Source: Schizophyllum amplum | Lineage: Eukaryota; Basidiomycota; Agaricomycetes; Agaricales; Schizophyllaceae | DNA: 64,000 bases | Direction: 5' to 3' | Assembly: GCA_007026445.1 (NCBI GenBank) | Contig: VDMD01000019.1 | Location: forward strand, 1-64,000 | Shown here: in pieces, positions 1 to 9,637 of the stretch | Numbering within the stretch: position 1 is the stretch's first letter | Layout: every line of letters begins with the position of its first letter | Program-made: the position numbers and the translations under genes | The notes under the pieces: generated by a model | Seen by the model: only the letters and a program-made list of their open reading frames with translations | Database searches by the model: none | What the model was told of the DNA's origin: nothing

Positions 1-2
1 TG

Positions 3-2717
3 GACCGTCATTGTTTGCTTGTCGATGCTGCTCTTACATTCGAATTGACAGTAGACGCGGTCACCGCCCTGCCTTTATACAGAGTTCATTTGAGCGCCGT
101 ATACGCGAGAGACTTTCACAGTGTTTCGTGGTTGTCTGCGTTGAAGGAAGGAGGATATCTTCACTGGCTGCTGAGCAACACTGCATTGGCGTGTCTCCGC
201 GTAGCGCCTCTGTACAGAACTGCTTGGGTACACGGTCTTCGCTTGCAGCATGCGCTGCTTCACGGCGTCTTAGAGTTTCGACCGTCTGTGCGAGCTCTGG
301 CTATGTCTATGTATAGATCCTTCATGCGACCCTGGGATTATGCTGCTCATCTTGCAGGTAACACGCGTAGATCTTGCGTTACAGACTACGATATGGTCAT
401 CAATGCCGGCCATTTACTCTACTGGATGCCCTTCCACTTGTCACTTGCGTCCGGTGTGCTGTGGCCTTTTGCGCCGTACTTAGATCCTCAATTATCTACG
501 GATGAGCGGGTTGGTCTGGATTCCTGCTTGCATACCCCGCTCAGTCGTCGTAAGTTCCATCGGACCATGCAGGTTTTCCTAGGAGGCGGTCCGAGCTCGA
601 AGATAACGTGGTCCACGATGCGCAAGTATCTGGTCGTTGGTGCCAACTCAGAGTGCTCACCGGACGATAAATTCACTTGTGTGGCATACGGTGAACCGGA
701 TGGCATAAGAGATCGAGCCGCGAAAGACAAACTGTTCGCAGCGAGCCTCCCATTCTCCAGCTTGGCTTGGTACATGACCAAGAAGCAGATGAAGGACGCG
801 TGTCTGGCCCACGATGTGAATTGGGTATACGACCGTGACCTTAATGATACGCGCACCGCGCTCAGTTACCACGAGTGTACGTCCAACTGCGAAGGCAAGG
901 AGTACCTGGGTTTGTTCAAGCCACACATGACAAAGGTGCAGAGAAATAAGATGGCTCGTGACAATCCTCAGTCGCGACGGAGCACGATACATGCAGTTAG
1001 GAACATACCCACACCAGCATCTTTTCCCCCCGAACCCGTTACAGATGATTTGACGGAGGACATCGTGAGGGGTTTTTGCATGGACACGTCGAAGAGCGCT
1101 CTCGAAGAGACTGGCTGCGCGTGCTGTGGTTCCCTGTGCAACGCGGAATCATCAAGGTCAATTAACGACAAGAAGATTGATCTGTCTCTTTTGGTTGAGT
1201 CGGGAGTGACTCGTAAAGAGCGTCTGCGTGAGGAGGATGCTGTACAAGAGCATGAGGGACCTGTGCTGTCGCCAGGATGCGAAAGAGTATGCCGCTCTTG
1301 CTACGATTGTCTTGTCGACGGCCGTCGTCCGCATACAGCGTTGGCTAACGGCCTCTGGATAGGAGAGGTACCAGATGTCCTCAAAGGCTTGTCCTACGCT
1401 GAGATGCAGCTTATAAGTAAGATCAGACACAACCGCGCTGTCGTACGAGTTAGATCGGGGCGCGGTAAGATGATAGCCAACGCAGTAATGTTCTCCAGCC
1501 CAATTCCGCAAGTATACAATGTGTTGCCGCCCAGCAGAGAAGAGATCAACAAGGTACTCGCCTTCACATTCCTAGGCACCGCTAGACCCACACCGGATGA
1601 CTTTAAGCGCACACCTATGCTCGTGAGACTGGAAGTAGTCGAAGCCGCTCTTCGTTGGCTGCGTCTCAATCATCCTGGTTACCGGTCCATCGAAATATCT
1701 GAAGATAACCTGAACACGTACCGAGTAGAAAATCCGCTTGTTTGGGAGTACAGGAGGATAGATGAAGGCGACTCCATCCAGGAAGCGGCTGCCACCAGTC
1801 TTGCCAACGAGGATGTTGACGCTCCGGAATCGGGACCTTGTCCGTTCATCGTGCACGGTCTGACAGCGGAGAAGTTCTCTCACTTGACAATTGAGCAGCT
1901 CAAATCTGCCGCGCTAGACCACCTGCAGAACGGCGGATCTGTCATGGGGGTCGGTCACGAAGATAAACCGGAAGGTATATTTGATAACGCGAAAGCTTAC
2001 CCTTCGATGTTTCCTTGGCTATTTCCCTACAGACTAGGCGGCATTGGGATGCATCTGAACGGACGAGGCGCGTTGTCCTCCGCTGCTCAGAAAAAACATC
2101 TGATTATGTACCACGACAAACGCTTCCAGAACGACTTATACTTTCCGATGATAGCGTTCAATCACGAACAGATCAAAGCCAGCTCCAGCGCGAGCAATAT
2201 TCTCGTCAAACGCGCAGATTTCCCAAGGATTGTCAACAAGTTGGCGGTGCTTAATCCCAACGTACTAGGCGCTCTTGCCAGAAGGATGGAGGCAGGCGAG
2301 CGAGTTCTCGCCGAGACAGATGAAGAGAGAACATGCTTTGAGGTCATGCGAAGCCTGGACTTCATTGGTGGTCACGTACAAGGGTCAGTTACTGGTAAGA
2401 AGTACATGAGAAATGAGATATGGTCCCTGATGAATTTCATGGGCTCACCGTCATGGTTCATCACGTTGTCTCCTTCCGACAGCTCGCATCCCATCGCGCT
2501 GTATTTTGCAGACGATGACCTCTTGTTCCGTCCGAGAGTACGTACGTGGACCGAGAGGAGCAGCCTTGTGGCCCGTAACCCTGTCGCGGCAGCGCGGTTC
2601 TTCAATGTCGTCGTCAGTGCATTTATCAAGCACGTACTTGGCGTTGGTTTAGACCGCCGTGGGCTGTACGGGCCTACTTCGGCGTACTATGGGCCGTCGA
2701 GCAGCAAGGACGTCTGA
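3..2717 (+). CDS. Helitron polyprotein, N-terminal part (5' partial)
   Basis: The frame is open from the first bases of the window, so the true start lies upstream. The middle part resembles the DUF6570 region that precedes Rep in fungal Helitrons: Cys pairs (CACCG near 1117, CRSCYDC near 1291) are followed by a segment containing ALANGLWIGEVP. Then comes Helitron_like_N with YPSMFPWLFPYRLGG (about 1996-2040) and WFITLSPSDSSHP (about 2455-2493), both hallmark strings of the family. The frame stops at 2717 just before the HUH motif. The + 2 frame continues the family sequence from there, which points to loss of one G in the GGG run near 2690-2693. Role: the N-terminal part of the element's Rep endonuclease. 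Confidence 0.92.
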   Translation, partial: DRHCLLVDAALTFELTVDAVTALPLYRVHLSAVYARDFHSVSWLSALKEGGYLHWLLSNTALACLRVAPLYRTAWVHGLRLQHALLHGVLEFRPSVRALAMSMYRSFMRPWDYAAHLAGNTRRSCVTDYDMVINAGHLLYWMPFHLSLASGVLWPFAPYLDPQLSTDERVGLDSCLHTPLSRRKFHRTMQVFLGGGPSSKITWSTMRKYLVVGANSECSPDDKFTCVAYGEPDGIRDRAAKDKLFAASLPFSSLAWYMTKKQMKDACLAHDVNWVYDRDLNDTRTALSYHECTSNCEGKEYLGLFKPHMTKVQRNKMARDNPQSRRSTIHAVRNIPTPASFPPEPVTDDLTEDIVRGFCMDTSKSALEETGCACCGSLCNAESSRSINDKKIDLSLLVESGVTRKERLREEDAVQEHEGPVLSPGCERVCRSCYDCLVDGRRPHTALANGLWIGEVPDVLKGLSYAEMQLISKIRHNRAVVRVRSGRGKMIANAVMFSSPIPQVYNVLPPSREEINKVLAFTFLGTARPTPDDFKRTPMLVRLEVVEAALRWLRLNHPGYRSIEISEDNLNTYRVENPLVWEYRRIDEGDSIQEAAATSLANEDVDAPESGPCPFIVHGLTAEKFSHLTIEQLKSAALDHLQNGGSVMGVGHEDKPEGIFDNAKAYPSMFPWLFPYRLGGIGMHLNGRGALSSAAQKKHLIMYHDKRFQNDLYFPMIAFNHEQIKASSSASNILVKRADFPRIVNKLAVLNPNVLGALARRMEAGERVLAETDEERTCFEVMRSLDFIGGHVQGSVTGKKYMRNEIWSLMNFMGSPSWFITLSPSDSSHPIALYFADDDLLFRPRVRTWTERSSLVARNPVAAARFFNVVVSAFIKHVLGVGLDRRGLYGPTSAYYGPSSSKDV

Positions 2718-2719
2718 CT

Positions 2720-3211
2720 CTTCACCTGCACACCATGCTCTGGATACGCGGAGCTCCCTCTCCCCAGGACATCAGAGATAAGCTGCTCGCTGGTCCTGGT
2801 AGTGAATTTGAGAAGGATATGATAAGATACCTGGAGGAGATGCAGACCGGTCAGTTTCTGACAGGTGACATGGATGAAGTGAAGAAGCGCGTACCTTTCA
2901 AGCCGCGTAACGAGACAGATATACATACACTGTATCAGGAGCCGGACGTCGCGTCGGGCGAGGTAGAGGATAATTCGTCGTACGAAGATCCTACGCAGAC
3001 TCTTCCGGACCCCCCTCCAACTCGGTGTGCGTGCAGCCGGTCCCCGTGCTCGTGTAGCGACATGCGCGCTTCGTGGTGGGCGCGGTTCAAGAGCACCGTC
3101 GACGATCTCATACTGAGAGTTCAGATACACAAGTGTATCCGTAAGAAGTCTGGACGATCCGCCGAGGCTGCGACGGTGGTTCGCGCAAGAGAGACCCTTT
3201 GGAAGGCATAA
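2720..3211 (+). CDS. Helitron Rep fragment carrying the HUH motif
   Basis: This frame continues the Rep domain. It reads RLTLHLHTMLWIRG across 2711-2752. The two histidines of the HUH metal-binding motif (H-L-H) are encoded at 2723-2731. An annotation beginning at the first ATG (2735) would miss them. The segment ends with the IHKC string and a Cys-rich stretch (CACSRSPCSC), then runs out of frame. The conserved continuation (RGC...GCKTDDGECDARFPR) is in frame 1, so a second frameshift lies about 3150-3165. Family knowledge: HUH coordinates the divalent metal for strand nicking. Fragmentation is seen directly; inactivity is inferred. Confidence 0.85.
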   Translation, partial: LHLHTMLWIRGAPSPQDIRDKLLAGPGSEFEKDMIRYLEEMQTGQFLTGDMDEVKKRVPFKPRNETDIHTLYQEPDVASGEVEDNSSYEDPTQTLPDPPPTRCACSRSPCSCSDMRASWWARFKSTVDDLILRVQIHKCIRKKSGRSAEAATVVRARETLWKA

Positions 3212-6200
3212 AGGGATGCAAAACGGATGATGGCGAGTGCGACGCTCGATTCCCGAGGGAGTACGTTAAGGAATCCTACGTCGATCGCGTCACGGGTGCC
3301 ATTAATCTGGTCAAGAAGGAAGTGATGATGAACTGCGTCACGCCGGTGCTGACTTACTTAACGAGGGGAAACACGGACACGACCAGTCTCCAGTCCGGTA
3401 CGTCCGTGAAATCCATCATCATGTACGTGTCTGACTATATCAGCAAAAGCTCCCTGAAGACTTACCACATAATGTCCTGTATCAAAGGCGTATTTGAGAG
3501 AAGCGGGCCTGTGTTCGAAGGATCGGCGAAGGATGGTGCGAGCGCTCGTAAGCTGATGCTGCAAATGGTGAATGCTTTAGCGCCTCGCATGGAATTGGGC
3601 AGCCCCATGGCATCTGCTTACTTGCTCGGTCATCCTGACCACTACAAGAGCCACGAGTTCGTCGTCTTCTGGTGGAAGAATTACGTGAACTATGTTATGG
3701 CCGACTGGCCTAACAGCGTGCGTGACAATTCTTTCGAGGAGCGCGTTGTCCTTCGCAAAGAGGACGGGCAGGTTATAGGGGTGTCTTTGGTAGACGATTA
3801 CGTCCATCGGCCTCTGAAGTATGAGAACTACAGCCTGTACGAGTGGATGCAGTGCTCAAAGAAGAATAAGCGAACAGCGAGCCAGCTCAAGTCGCACCTG
3901 CAAGGGATGACCGATAAGTCCTACAGTTCCGTACCCGAGCGCGGAGAAGATGACGGTGCAGCACAGGACGGTGATGATGACGGTGCAGATCAAGGCGACG
4001 ACTATGTGGTGCAATCGCAACCAGACCACCTGCCCCCCCTATCCAATATACCCGACGCCGTGCCCTTGATGGATGGTAGTCAGAAGTCACATTTGCGGTA
4101 TACAACACGGCTCAAATACGAATCATTCCTCGAGAGTCACCCCCAACATAATTCGCACCACGTACATTGCGACCCGAGCAAAAGGCACTACGTCGTTCCC
4201 AATTTTGTAGGGGGGGCTGTACCGCGCAGCGATCAGGGCGATCGTGAATATTATTGCGCCACTATGCTGACGTTGTTCTCGCCTTGGAGAAGAGGGCAGG
4301 ACCTGAAGAAAGAAGGTTACAATTGGGATGCTGCTTTTCTCGCGTTCCCTTTCTCGGAGCGCCACACGCAGCTAATGCGTAATTTCAACCTGAGGTATGA
4401 GTGTGCCGACGCCAGGGATGATTTTCACAATGAAAAGAAGAAGAAGCGAAGAGCGGGCACGCTGAGCATGGACGTTGAGCAGGAGGAAGAAGAAGGTGAT
4501 GGTGCTTTTAAACAGTACGGGGAAGATCTTGAACTGGACGTACCTGACGACGGCGAGACGGGAAGCAAGTGGAACAAGACATTCCAGACGGTCGACATCG
4601 CAAGGACACACGCCGCGGTGTCAGGGTGGACGGATGAGAACCGGACAAGTACACAATCAGCTATCGCCGAGCCTGTAGAGCCGCGCGTGCACAGACGCGG
4701 TTCGGAGTGGGCAACCTACGTCAAAGACTTGAAAGACAAATTATTCAAGACCCGCATGAAGAACGTACCTTCATTGGGGCGCGACGGCGCAGTTGGCTCG
4801 CAGCACGGCATTGAGACCGGAGTGGTCACTTTGCCCCCTTATTTCTTTACTCGGGATTACACGCGTGACAAGCCCGACCTGCGAGAAACCATAAGCGATA
4901 TAATAAGCGAGTTCAAGCTCAACGCGGACCAGCAAAGGGCGTTCACCTTGATCGCCAACCACGCCGGGCGACCACAGAGCGAGCCGCTGCGCATGTTCTT
5001 GGGCGGTATGGGTGGCACGGGCAAATCCACCGTCATCAGGGCTCTTATAGAATTCTTTAAGCGCAGGCACGAGGAGCACAGATTCATCATACTCGCCCCT
5101 ACCGGCACAGCCGCGGCTTTGCTGAACGGCTTCACGTATCACTCCGTTCTTGGCATGGGTTGGGGATCCGCTGACAATGGGCGAGGTGGTTTGGACGGCA
5201 GCGGGGTTCGTAGCGTGCACGAAAGACTGATTGGGGTTGAGTACGTATTCATAGACGAGGTATCCATGTTGAACTGCACGGATATGTACCGCATCAGCGC
5301 TCACCTCGCGAAATCTATGGGAAGACACGACTTACCGTTTGGTGGCATGAATATGATATTCGCTGGTGACTTCGCTCAGCTGCCTCCGGTGAAAGGCTCG
5401 CGCTTGTACGACTCCAAAGTGCAAACCGACATAGACAGGAAGCGAATGACGCTTCATGTGCAAATGAATGTGCTGGGTAAGGCGATGTGGCATCAGGTCA
5501 CGACCGTAGTGATTCTATCGGAAAACATGCGTATGAGGTCAGCAACCGAAGACGACCGGGCGATGGCACGGGCACTTGCAAACATGCGGTACGCTGCGTG
5601 CACTTCAGATGACCTGGATTTCCTCAGATCTAGAGTAGTCAACAGCTCGCCGCATGCGCCGAAATTGAACGACGTACGATTCCGGGACGTGTCGATCATA
5701 ACTGCGTGGAATGCAGAGAAGGATGTGTTCAATGAACTTGGATGTCAGAGGTTTGCCCATGATACGAATCAAGAACTGGTGTCGTTCTACTCCTGCGACG
5801 TGCTCGCTCCCGCAGATTCGCCTTCGAACAAGAAGAAGCGGAGAAGGCCTAAGAAGAAGGGAAACAAATCGACGTACGGAATACCAGAGAGGACTCAAGC
5901 GTCTATTTGGGCCGCGTTGCCTTGCTTCACTGGACATGTCGCGGGTAGACTTGACCTTTGCAAGGGCATGCCTGTCATGATCCGATCCAATATAGCCACT
6001 GAACTGTGCATGACCAAGGGACAGGAAGCCGTCGTCTATGACTGGGTGGCATCACAGGGTGACCAGAAGCAGCGGATACTGGACGTACTGTTCGTTAAGC
6101 TCGTTAATCCTCCCAAGACAATCAAAATCGACGGACTGGAAGAGAATGTCGTGCCCCTAAGCAAGCAGATGGAGCGCGTGGAGTGCCTATTGCGCAACGA

Positions 6201-7653
6201 CAGCACAATCGTAGTCGAGAGGCATCAGGTACCCGTGCTGCTTAACTTCGCGATGACGGATTATGCCGCGCAAGGTAAAACGAGACCTAATAATGTTGTC
6301 AACCTTACGCATTCTAAGACTCACCAAGCGTACTACACTGCCCTGTCCAGGAGCTCGTCGGCGGAGGGAACAGCCATCGTGTCGTCCTTCACACCGAGCA
6401 AGATCACGTCGGGTTTGGACGTGCAGCTAAAACGCGAGTTCAGGAATCTGGAATTGCTTAACGAAATTACAAGGCTGCGGTACGAGTCAGTTCTGCCGGA
6501 CGAAGTGTTAGGTGACACTCGGAACTCGATCATAAAATCCTACCTGGACTGGAGAGGCAAGGGATACGAGATGCCCGGTCTGCATTCAGCGTTACGGTGG
6601 GCCGAGACGGAGTCTGCCTCGGACGAGTTCGAAGTTCCTTTTGGTCGTCAGAAATGGCAATTCGCGAGTAAGGAAGGGGCCGTAGCAGAACCCGGAACAG
6701 TGGCAGGTGTGAAGAGAAGGCAGTCAAATGGCGTCGCTGACGGGCGGTCAGCAAAAGTATCGCGGCCTGCCATCGGTGAGACGGTTGTCACGACCGCATT
6801 ACGCACGCCGGCTCCTCTTGGTTACGAATGGGACGATCAGAATTGGAGCTGTCCGTACGACTCTCTGTTCACGATACTACGCGCTGTGTGGGTTGGCGAT
6901 CCTGCCAGATGGACGCCGTACTTCAAAAGCATCAGCCCTGTGGCTACTGAACTCGCTTCGCATTGGGCTGCTCACTTGCAAGGGTCTATGGCTTGGGCAG
7001 AAACAAGAGACGCCGCGCGTAAATCTCTCCACGAACAGAACCCTGCCGCGTTTCCTGTGGGTATGAAGCCCGCGTCTGTATCTGAATTAGCAAGCGCTGT
7101 GCTTACCCGTGCTCCGCTCGCAACGAGAGAGAGGAAGTGCGTATCTTGCGGAGATATGAGCCACAGGACGCTCGCGCTATCGCAATGCAACACACTGTAC
7201 ACTACGAACCTGTTGAGAGGCCGCAGCCGCGAGATGTTCAACACGTCGGATTGGCTAACGGAAATCCTAAAAGGCACCGCCCGCGCAGTAAGGTGCACTA
7301 AATGCAAAAGTCAGACATCTCCGGTCGTACATACGCACTGCATACCTGATCTGCTCTGCTTGGATAGGCAAAGCGCGCCCCTCGTTATATCTCCTCATTT
7401 GACATACGACGGCTGTACTATGTTACTGCGCGGTATAGTGTACTGGGGAGAGAATCACTTCACGTGTAGGGTTGTGGACGCGACCGGTATGGTGCACCGA
7501 CACGACGGTATAGTTGACGGCGACAGGTGCGTGCAGGAGACTTCCTTGGATCGGGTGGATCCAATCACGTTGGGTTCCGTTCCCTCTTCTGGTACCGGCG
7601 AGCGCCAGGCGGTCTTGCTATTATATGAGAAGACTAACAGGGGCACGCTGTAA
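3145..7653 (+). CDS. Helitron Rep C-terminus, Pif1-like helicase and USP-like peptidase domain
   Basis: The frame opens after a stop at 3142-3144; its first usable codon in the track is a TTG at 3199. Residue numbers below count from 3199. The two Rep tyrosines lie in MYVSDYISK (Y codons 3424 and 3436). An acidic low-complexity linker follows, then Pif1/RecD-type helicase motifs: Walker A GGMGGTGKST (about residue 602), Walker B FIDEVSML (about 684), FAGDFAQLPPV and the C-terminal YTALSRSSS motif. The last 300 residues hold NWSCPYDSLF (Cys about 1218), CVSC and CTKC zinc pairs (about 1314 and 1366) and GENHFTCRV (His about 1420). That order matches a ubiquitin-specific-protease-like fold with an inserted zinc ribbon. 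The peptidase assignment is inferred from motif order. Confidence 0.88.
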   Translation, partial: EVWTIRRGCDGGSRKRDPLEGIKGCKTDDGECDARFPREYVKESYVDRVTGAINLVKKEVMMNCVTPVLTYLTRGNTDTTSLQSGTSVKSIIMYVSDYISKSSLKTYHIMSCIKGVFERSGPVFEGSAKDGASARKLMLQMVNALAPRMELGSPMASAYLLGHPDHYKSHEFVVFWWKNYVNYVMADWPNSVRDNSFEERVVLRKEDGQVIGVSLVDDYVHRPLKYENYSLYEWMQCSKKNKRTASQLKSHLQGMTDKSYSSVPERGEDDGAAQDGDDDGADQGDDYVVQSQPDHLPPLSNIPDAVPLMDGSQKSHLRYTTRLKYESFLESHPQHNSHHVHCDPSKRHYVVPNFVGGAVPRSDQGDREYYCATMLTLFSPWRRGQDLKKEGYNWDAAFLAFPFSERHTQLMRNFNLRYECADARDDFHNEKKKKRRAGTLSMDVEQEEEEGDGAFKQYGEDLELDVPDDGETGSKWNKTFQTVDIARTHAAVSGWTDENRTSTQSAIAEPVEPRVHRRGSEWATYVKDLKDKLFKTRMKNVPSLGRDGAVGSQHGIETGVVTLPPYFFTRDYTRDKPDLRETISDIISEFKLNADQQRAFTLIANHAGRPQSEPLRMFLGGMGGTGKSTVIRALIEFFKRRHEEHRFIILAPTGTAAALLNGFTYHSVLGMGWGSADNGRGGLDGSGVRSVHERLIGVEYVFIDEVSMLNCTDMYRISAHLAKSMGRHDLPFGGMNMIFAGDFAQLPPVKGSRLYDSKVQTDIDRKRMTLHVQMNVLGKAMWHQVTTVVILSENMRMRSATEDDRAMARALANMRYAACTSDDLDFLRSRVVNSSPHAPKLNDVRFRDVSIITAWNAEKDVFNELGCQRFAHDTNQELVSFYSCDVLAPADSPSNKKKRRRPKKKGNKSTYGIPERTQASIWAALPCFTGHVAGRLDLCKGMPVMIRSNIATELCMTKGQEAVVYDWVASQGDQKQRILDVLFVKLVNPPKTIKIDGLEENVVPLSKQMERVECLLRNDSTIVVERHQVPVLLNFAMTDYAAQGKTRPNNVVNLTHSKTHQAYYTALSRSSSAEGTAIVSSFTPSKITSGLDVQLKREFRNLELLNEITRLRYESVLPDEVLGDTRNSIIKSYLDWRGKGYEMPGLHSALRWAETESASDEFEVPFGRQKWQFASKEGAVAEPGTVAGVKRRQSNGVADGRSAKVSRPAIGETVVTTALRTPAPLGYEWDDQNWSCPYDSLFTILRAVWVGDPARWTPYFKSISPVATELASHWAAHLQGSMAWAETRDAARKSLHEQNPAAFPVGMKPASVSELASAVLTRAPLATRERKCVSCGDMSHRTLALSQCNTLYTTNLLRGRSREMFNTSDWLTEILKGTARAVRCTKCKSQTSPVVHTHCIPDLLCLDRQSAPLVISPHLTYDGCTMLLRGIVYWGENHFTCRVVDATGMVHRHDGIVDGDRCVQETSLDRVDPITLGSVPSSGTGERQAVLLLYEKTNRGTL

Positions 7654-7790
7654 ATGATGAATTAGAGATGTACCGAGGCATTGCACGTTGACAGGGTGCG
7701 GGGGAGGAGGGGGGGGGGGAGGAAGGGGGTACTGCAATGATGAATGAAGATGTTCCAAGGTACTTCACGTGAGAGGGTGCGGGAGGGGGG
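7653..7790. repeat. Imperfect direct repeat, two copies, G-rich
   Basis: Copy 1 (about 7653-7711) and copy 2 (about 7736-7790) share an AATGATGAAT start, an AGATGT-CC-AGG core, a CACGT and a GGGTGCGGG block. Each copy is followed by a long G run. The repeat lies directly after the Helitron stop codon, so it may be subterminal sequence of the element, but no terminus was found. Confidence 0.6.
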
Positions 7791-8226
7791 GTACTGGAGG
7801 GTGGGAGGCGGGCGGGGGTTGGGTTGGGTTGTGTTGGGTTGAATGACGGCGCGAGGCGGCCTAACACAGATTTGTGGCGTCGTCACGTGTATAGTAGAAA
7901 TGCCTGTTTGTGGCGTACATTACGTCACATGTACAGTCCGGCCTCTCGTCTCAACCATTTCTCGGCTGGATAGCGCTGGTTGACCACCATGCGTTTTCCA
8001 TCTTCCCTCCTCTTCTGCGGGATGTTCAACACGCGCCTATAACCCGTGCGCCGCGGTATTCCATGTTATCCTGATGATCTGTACCCGGACTCTACGCCGC
8101 CAAAGCACGCGTCTGTCGATCGGCGCATGACTCACCTACGCGACTGGCTGGCTTCGCCACCAGTACGATATCGCTCTCGCGGCATGATCCTGTGAGCGCC
8201 CTTGCCCTTCGACCCGTCCTACACTT
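7791..8226. other. Intergenic, G/T-rich then unremarkable
   Basis: A GGGTTG-rich patch occupies 7816-7841. The rest shows no gene that I can support. The final part presumably holds the promoter of the gene starting at 8227; no clear TATA box was seen. Confidence 0.4.
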
Positions 8227-9498
8227 ATGTTGTTTGCCAGCCCAGATTCTTGCGACGATCTGCTCTGTTCTTGTCTAGAGACGGTCGACCTGCTGCGATA
8301 TGCCCTCGTATGTCGAGACACCCACCGTACGGTGATGTCGTACAGAACTCGAGCTTTCGATATCCGCCATACACTACGCGCCTTCTTTTCCGATCCCGAG
8401 ATTATTCAACTGCGCGAGACACTCGGCCTCACCGGAGCAGTAATATCGGGGTCCGTGGCCGTCCAGTTCTTCGATCGTTGTCGATTCGCTCACTGTGACC
8501 TTGACTTGTACGTCGAGCGTCATGCCGTGCGTCAACTGTTCGCCTTTCTAGTCGGCGTGGGCTACACATACCGTCCGAAACCCTTTCAACCACCCACGAT
8601 TCAGGACATATTGCGGCCCGGCGGCGCCCTCCGGCGCAACACAGGCGAGGACACAGGCGACGACACAGAGTACGACGGGCTAAGTATATGCGGCGTGTTC
8701 AACTTCCGTAGGCCCTCCTACCCTGATGCCGTTGTACAAGTCCTTGTTGCCAAACATACGGTCGTAGACGTTCTCCTCGGCTTTCACTCTAGTGCGTATC
8801 CGTTTGCCGATGAATGCTGTCGAGGCTGACGACGCACCCAGCGGTAGTCATGAACGTCATCACTCATCGAGCAGCTTACTCGCTGTACCCGAGGGATACC
8901 TTCATCCATCGCGTTGGCTGGCAATCTCACGACGCGCAAGGCGGCGTCGCGTACGGTGGCATCCAGAAATACCGTCGCAGAGGATGGAACATTCAAGAGA
9001 TAGACAGCGACCTAGCCTACGATGTCCGTGGACGCGCGGCCACGTCTGCGTATCGCGTCGCTGGCGATGATCTATGTTGGATCATCCCATTCGATGTGGA
9101 CTCTGACGCGTAAGCTCGCGCTGCTTGTGTTTCGCGTCGACACTCTAACATATCAGCGCTAGCTCGACACAACAGCCTGACACCTTTCTCGGCAACTCGT
9201 GGGGCCAGATATGGAAGGCTACGGCATTGACGTCGGAGAATATAAGATCTCTTTCGTTCACGAAGTTCTTATATGTAACGAATGGGCGCTGGCGTCAAGG
9301 GCGTACGTTCGCAACTGCTAAGGATCGAGACGCCTTCCTGCGGCTCATGAACATTATGCATCCGTTCAGACGCAGGTACGTCGATATTATTTACTTTACC
9401 GTCCAAACACTTACATCTCCAACAGGGAAACAGAGGAAAGCGTATTGCGCGCGCTGCAGCAGCTCGTTGATCATCGTCGTCGCGTTAGGTGGGCATAG
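8227..9498 (+). CDS. F-box-like plus nucleotidyltransferase-fold protein, spliced
   Basis: Four exons join in frame: 8227-8791, 8842-9109, 9157-9375 and 9426-9498, giving 374 residues. The introns are 50, 47 and 50 bp with GTGCGT/GTAAGC/GTACGT donors, CTGAC or CTAAC branch points and CAG acceptors. Residues about 10-45 look like an F-box (LLRYALVCRDTHR). From about residue 75 the string ISGSVAVQFF followed by CDLDLYV fits the GS...DxD signature of the pol-beta nucleotidyltransferase fold. FHST and AYSLYPRDTF straddle the first splice junction and match a gene family common in Agaricomycetes as I recall it. The substrate is unknown. The introns support a live or recently live gene. It is the first of several same-strand genes after the Helitron. 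Confidence 0.75.
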
Positions 9499-9637
9499 AC
9501 TAGCCCCCCAATATATATAAACAGTGCGCCTTCCACCCGTCACTCTGATGATGCCCCTGGCGGAATCAGATAAGGAAAGGCATAAATAAGAGGCTGTATG
9601 CGCGCTGACGAAGCGCGCCTCCCTGTATCTGCAAGAA

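Larger units (their letters stand above)
1..7653 (+). mobile_element. Helitron, autonomous type, 5' end outside window, frameshifted
   Basis: Three consecutive + frames together read as one Helitron Rep/helicase polyprotein: DUF6570-like region, Helitron_like_N domain, HUH and Y2 catalytic motifs of the Rep nuclease, Pif1-family SF1 helicase, then a C-terminal peptidase-like domain. Two frame changes (about 2690 and about 3150-3165) interrupt it, so this copy is probably inactive or carries sequence errors. Neither element end is fixed. The left end is outside the window. On the right I could not identify a convincing 3' hairpin followed by CTRR. Rolling-circle transposition by a single-strand nuclease plus 5'-3' helicase is the known mechanism of the family. 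Confidence 0.93.

Noticed and set aside
7816..7841. Telomere-like GGGTTG repeats
   Set aside because: The unit is irregular and does not match TTAGGG, and genes continue on both sides, so it is not a chromosome end.
7850..7870. CTAA after a GC-rich stretch as the Helitron 3' end
   Set aside because: The preceding bases do not form a convincing stem, so the CTRR rule is not satisfied.
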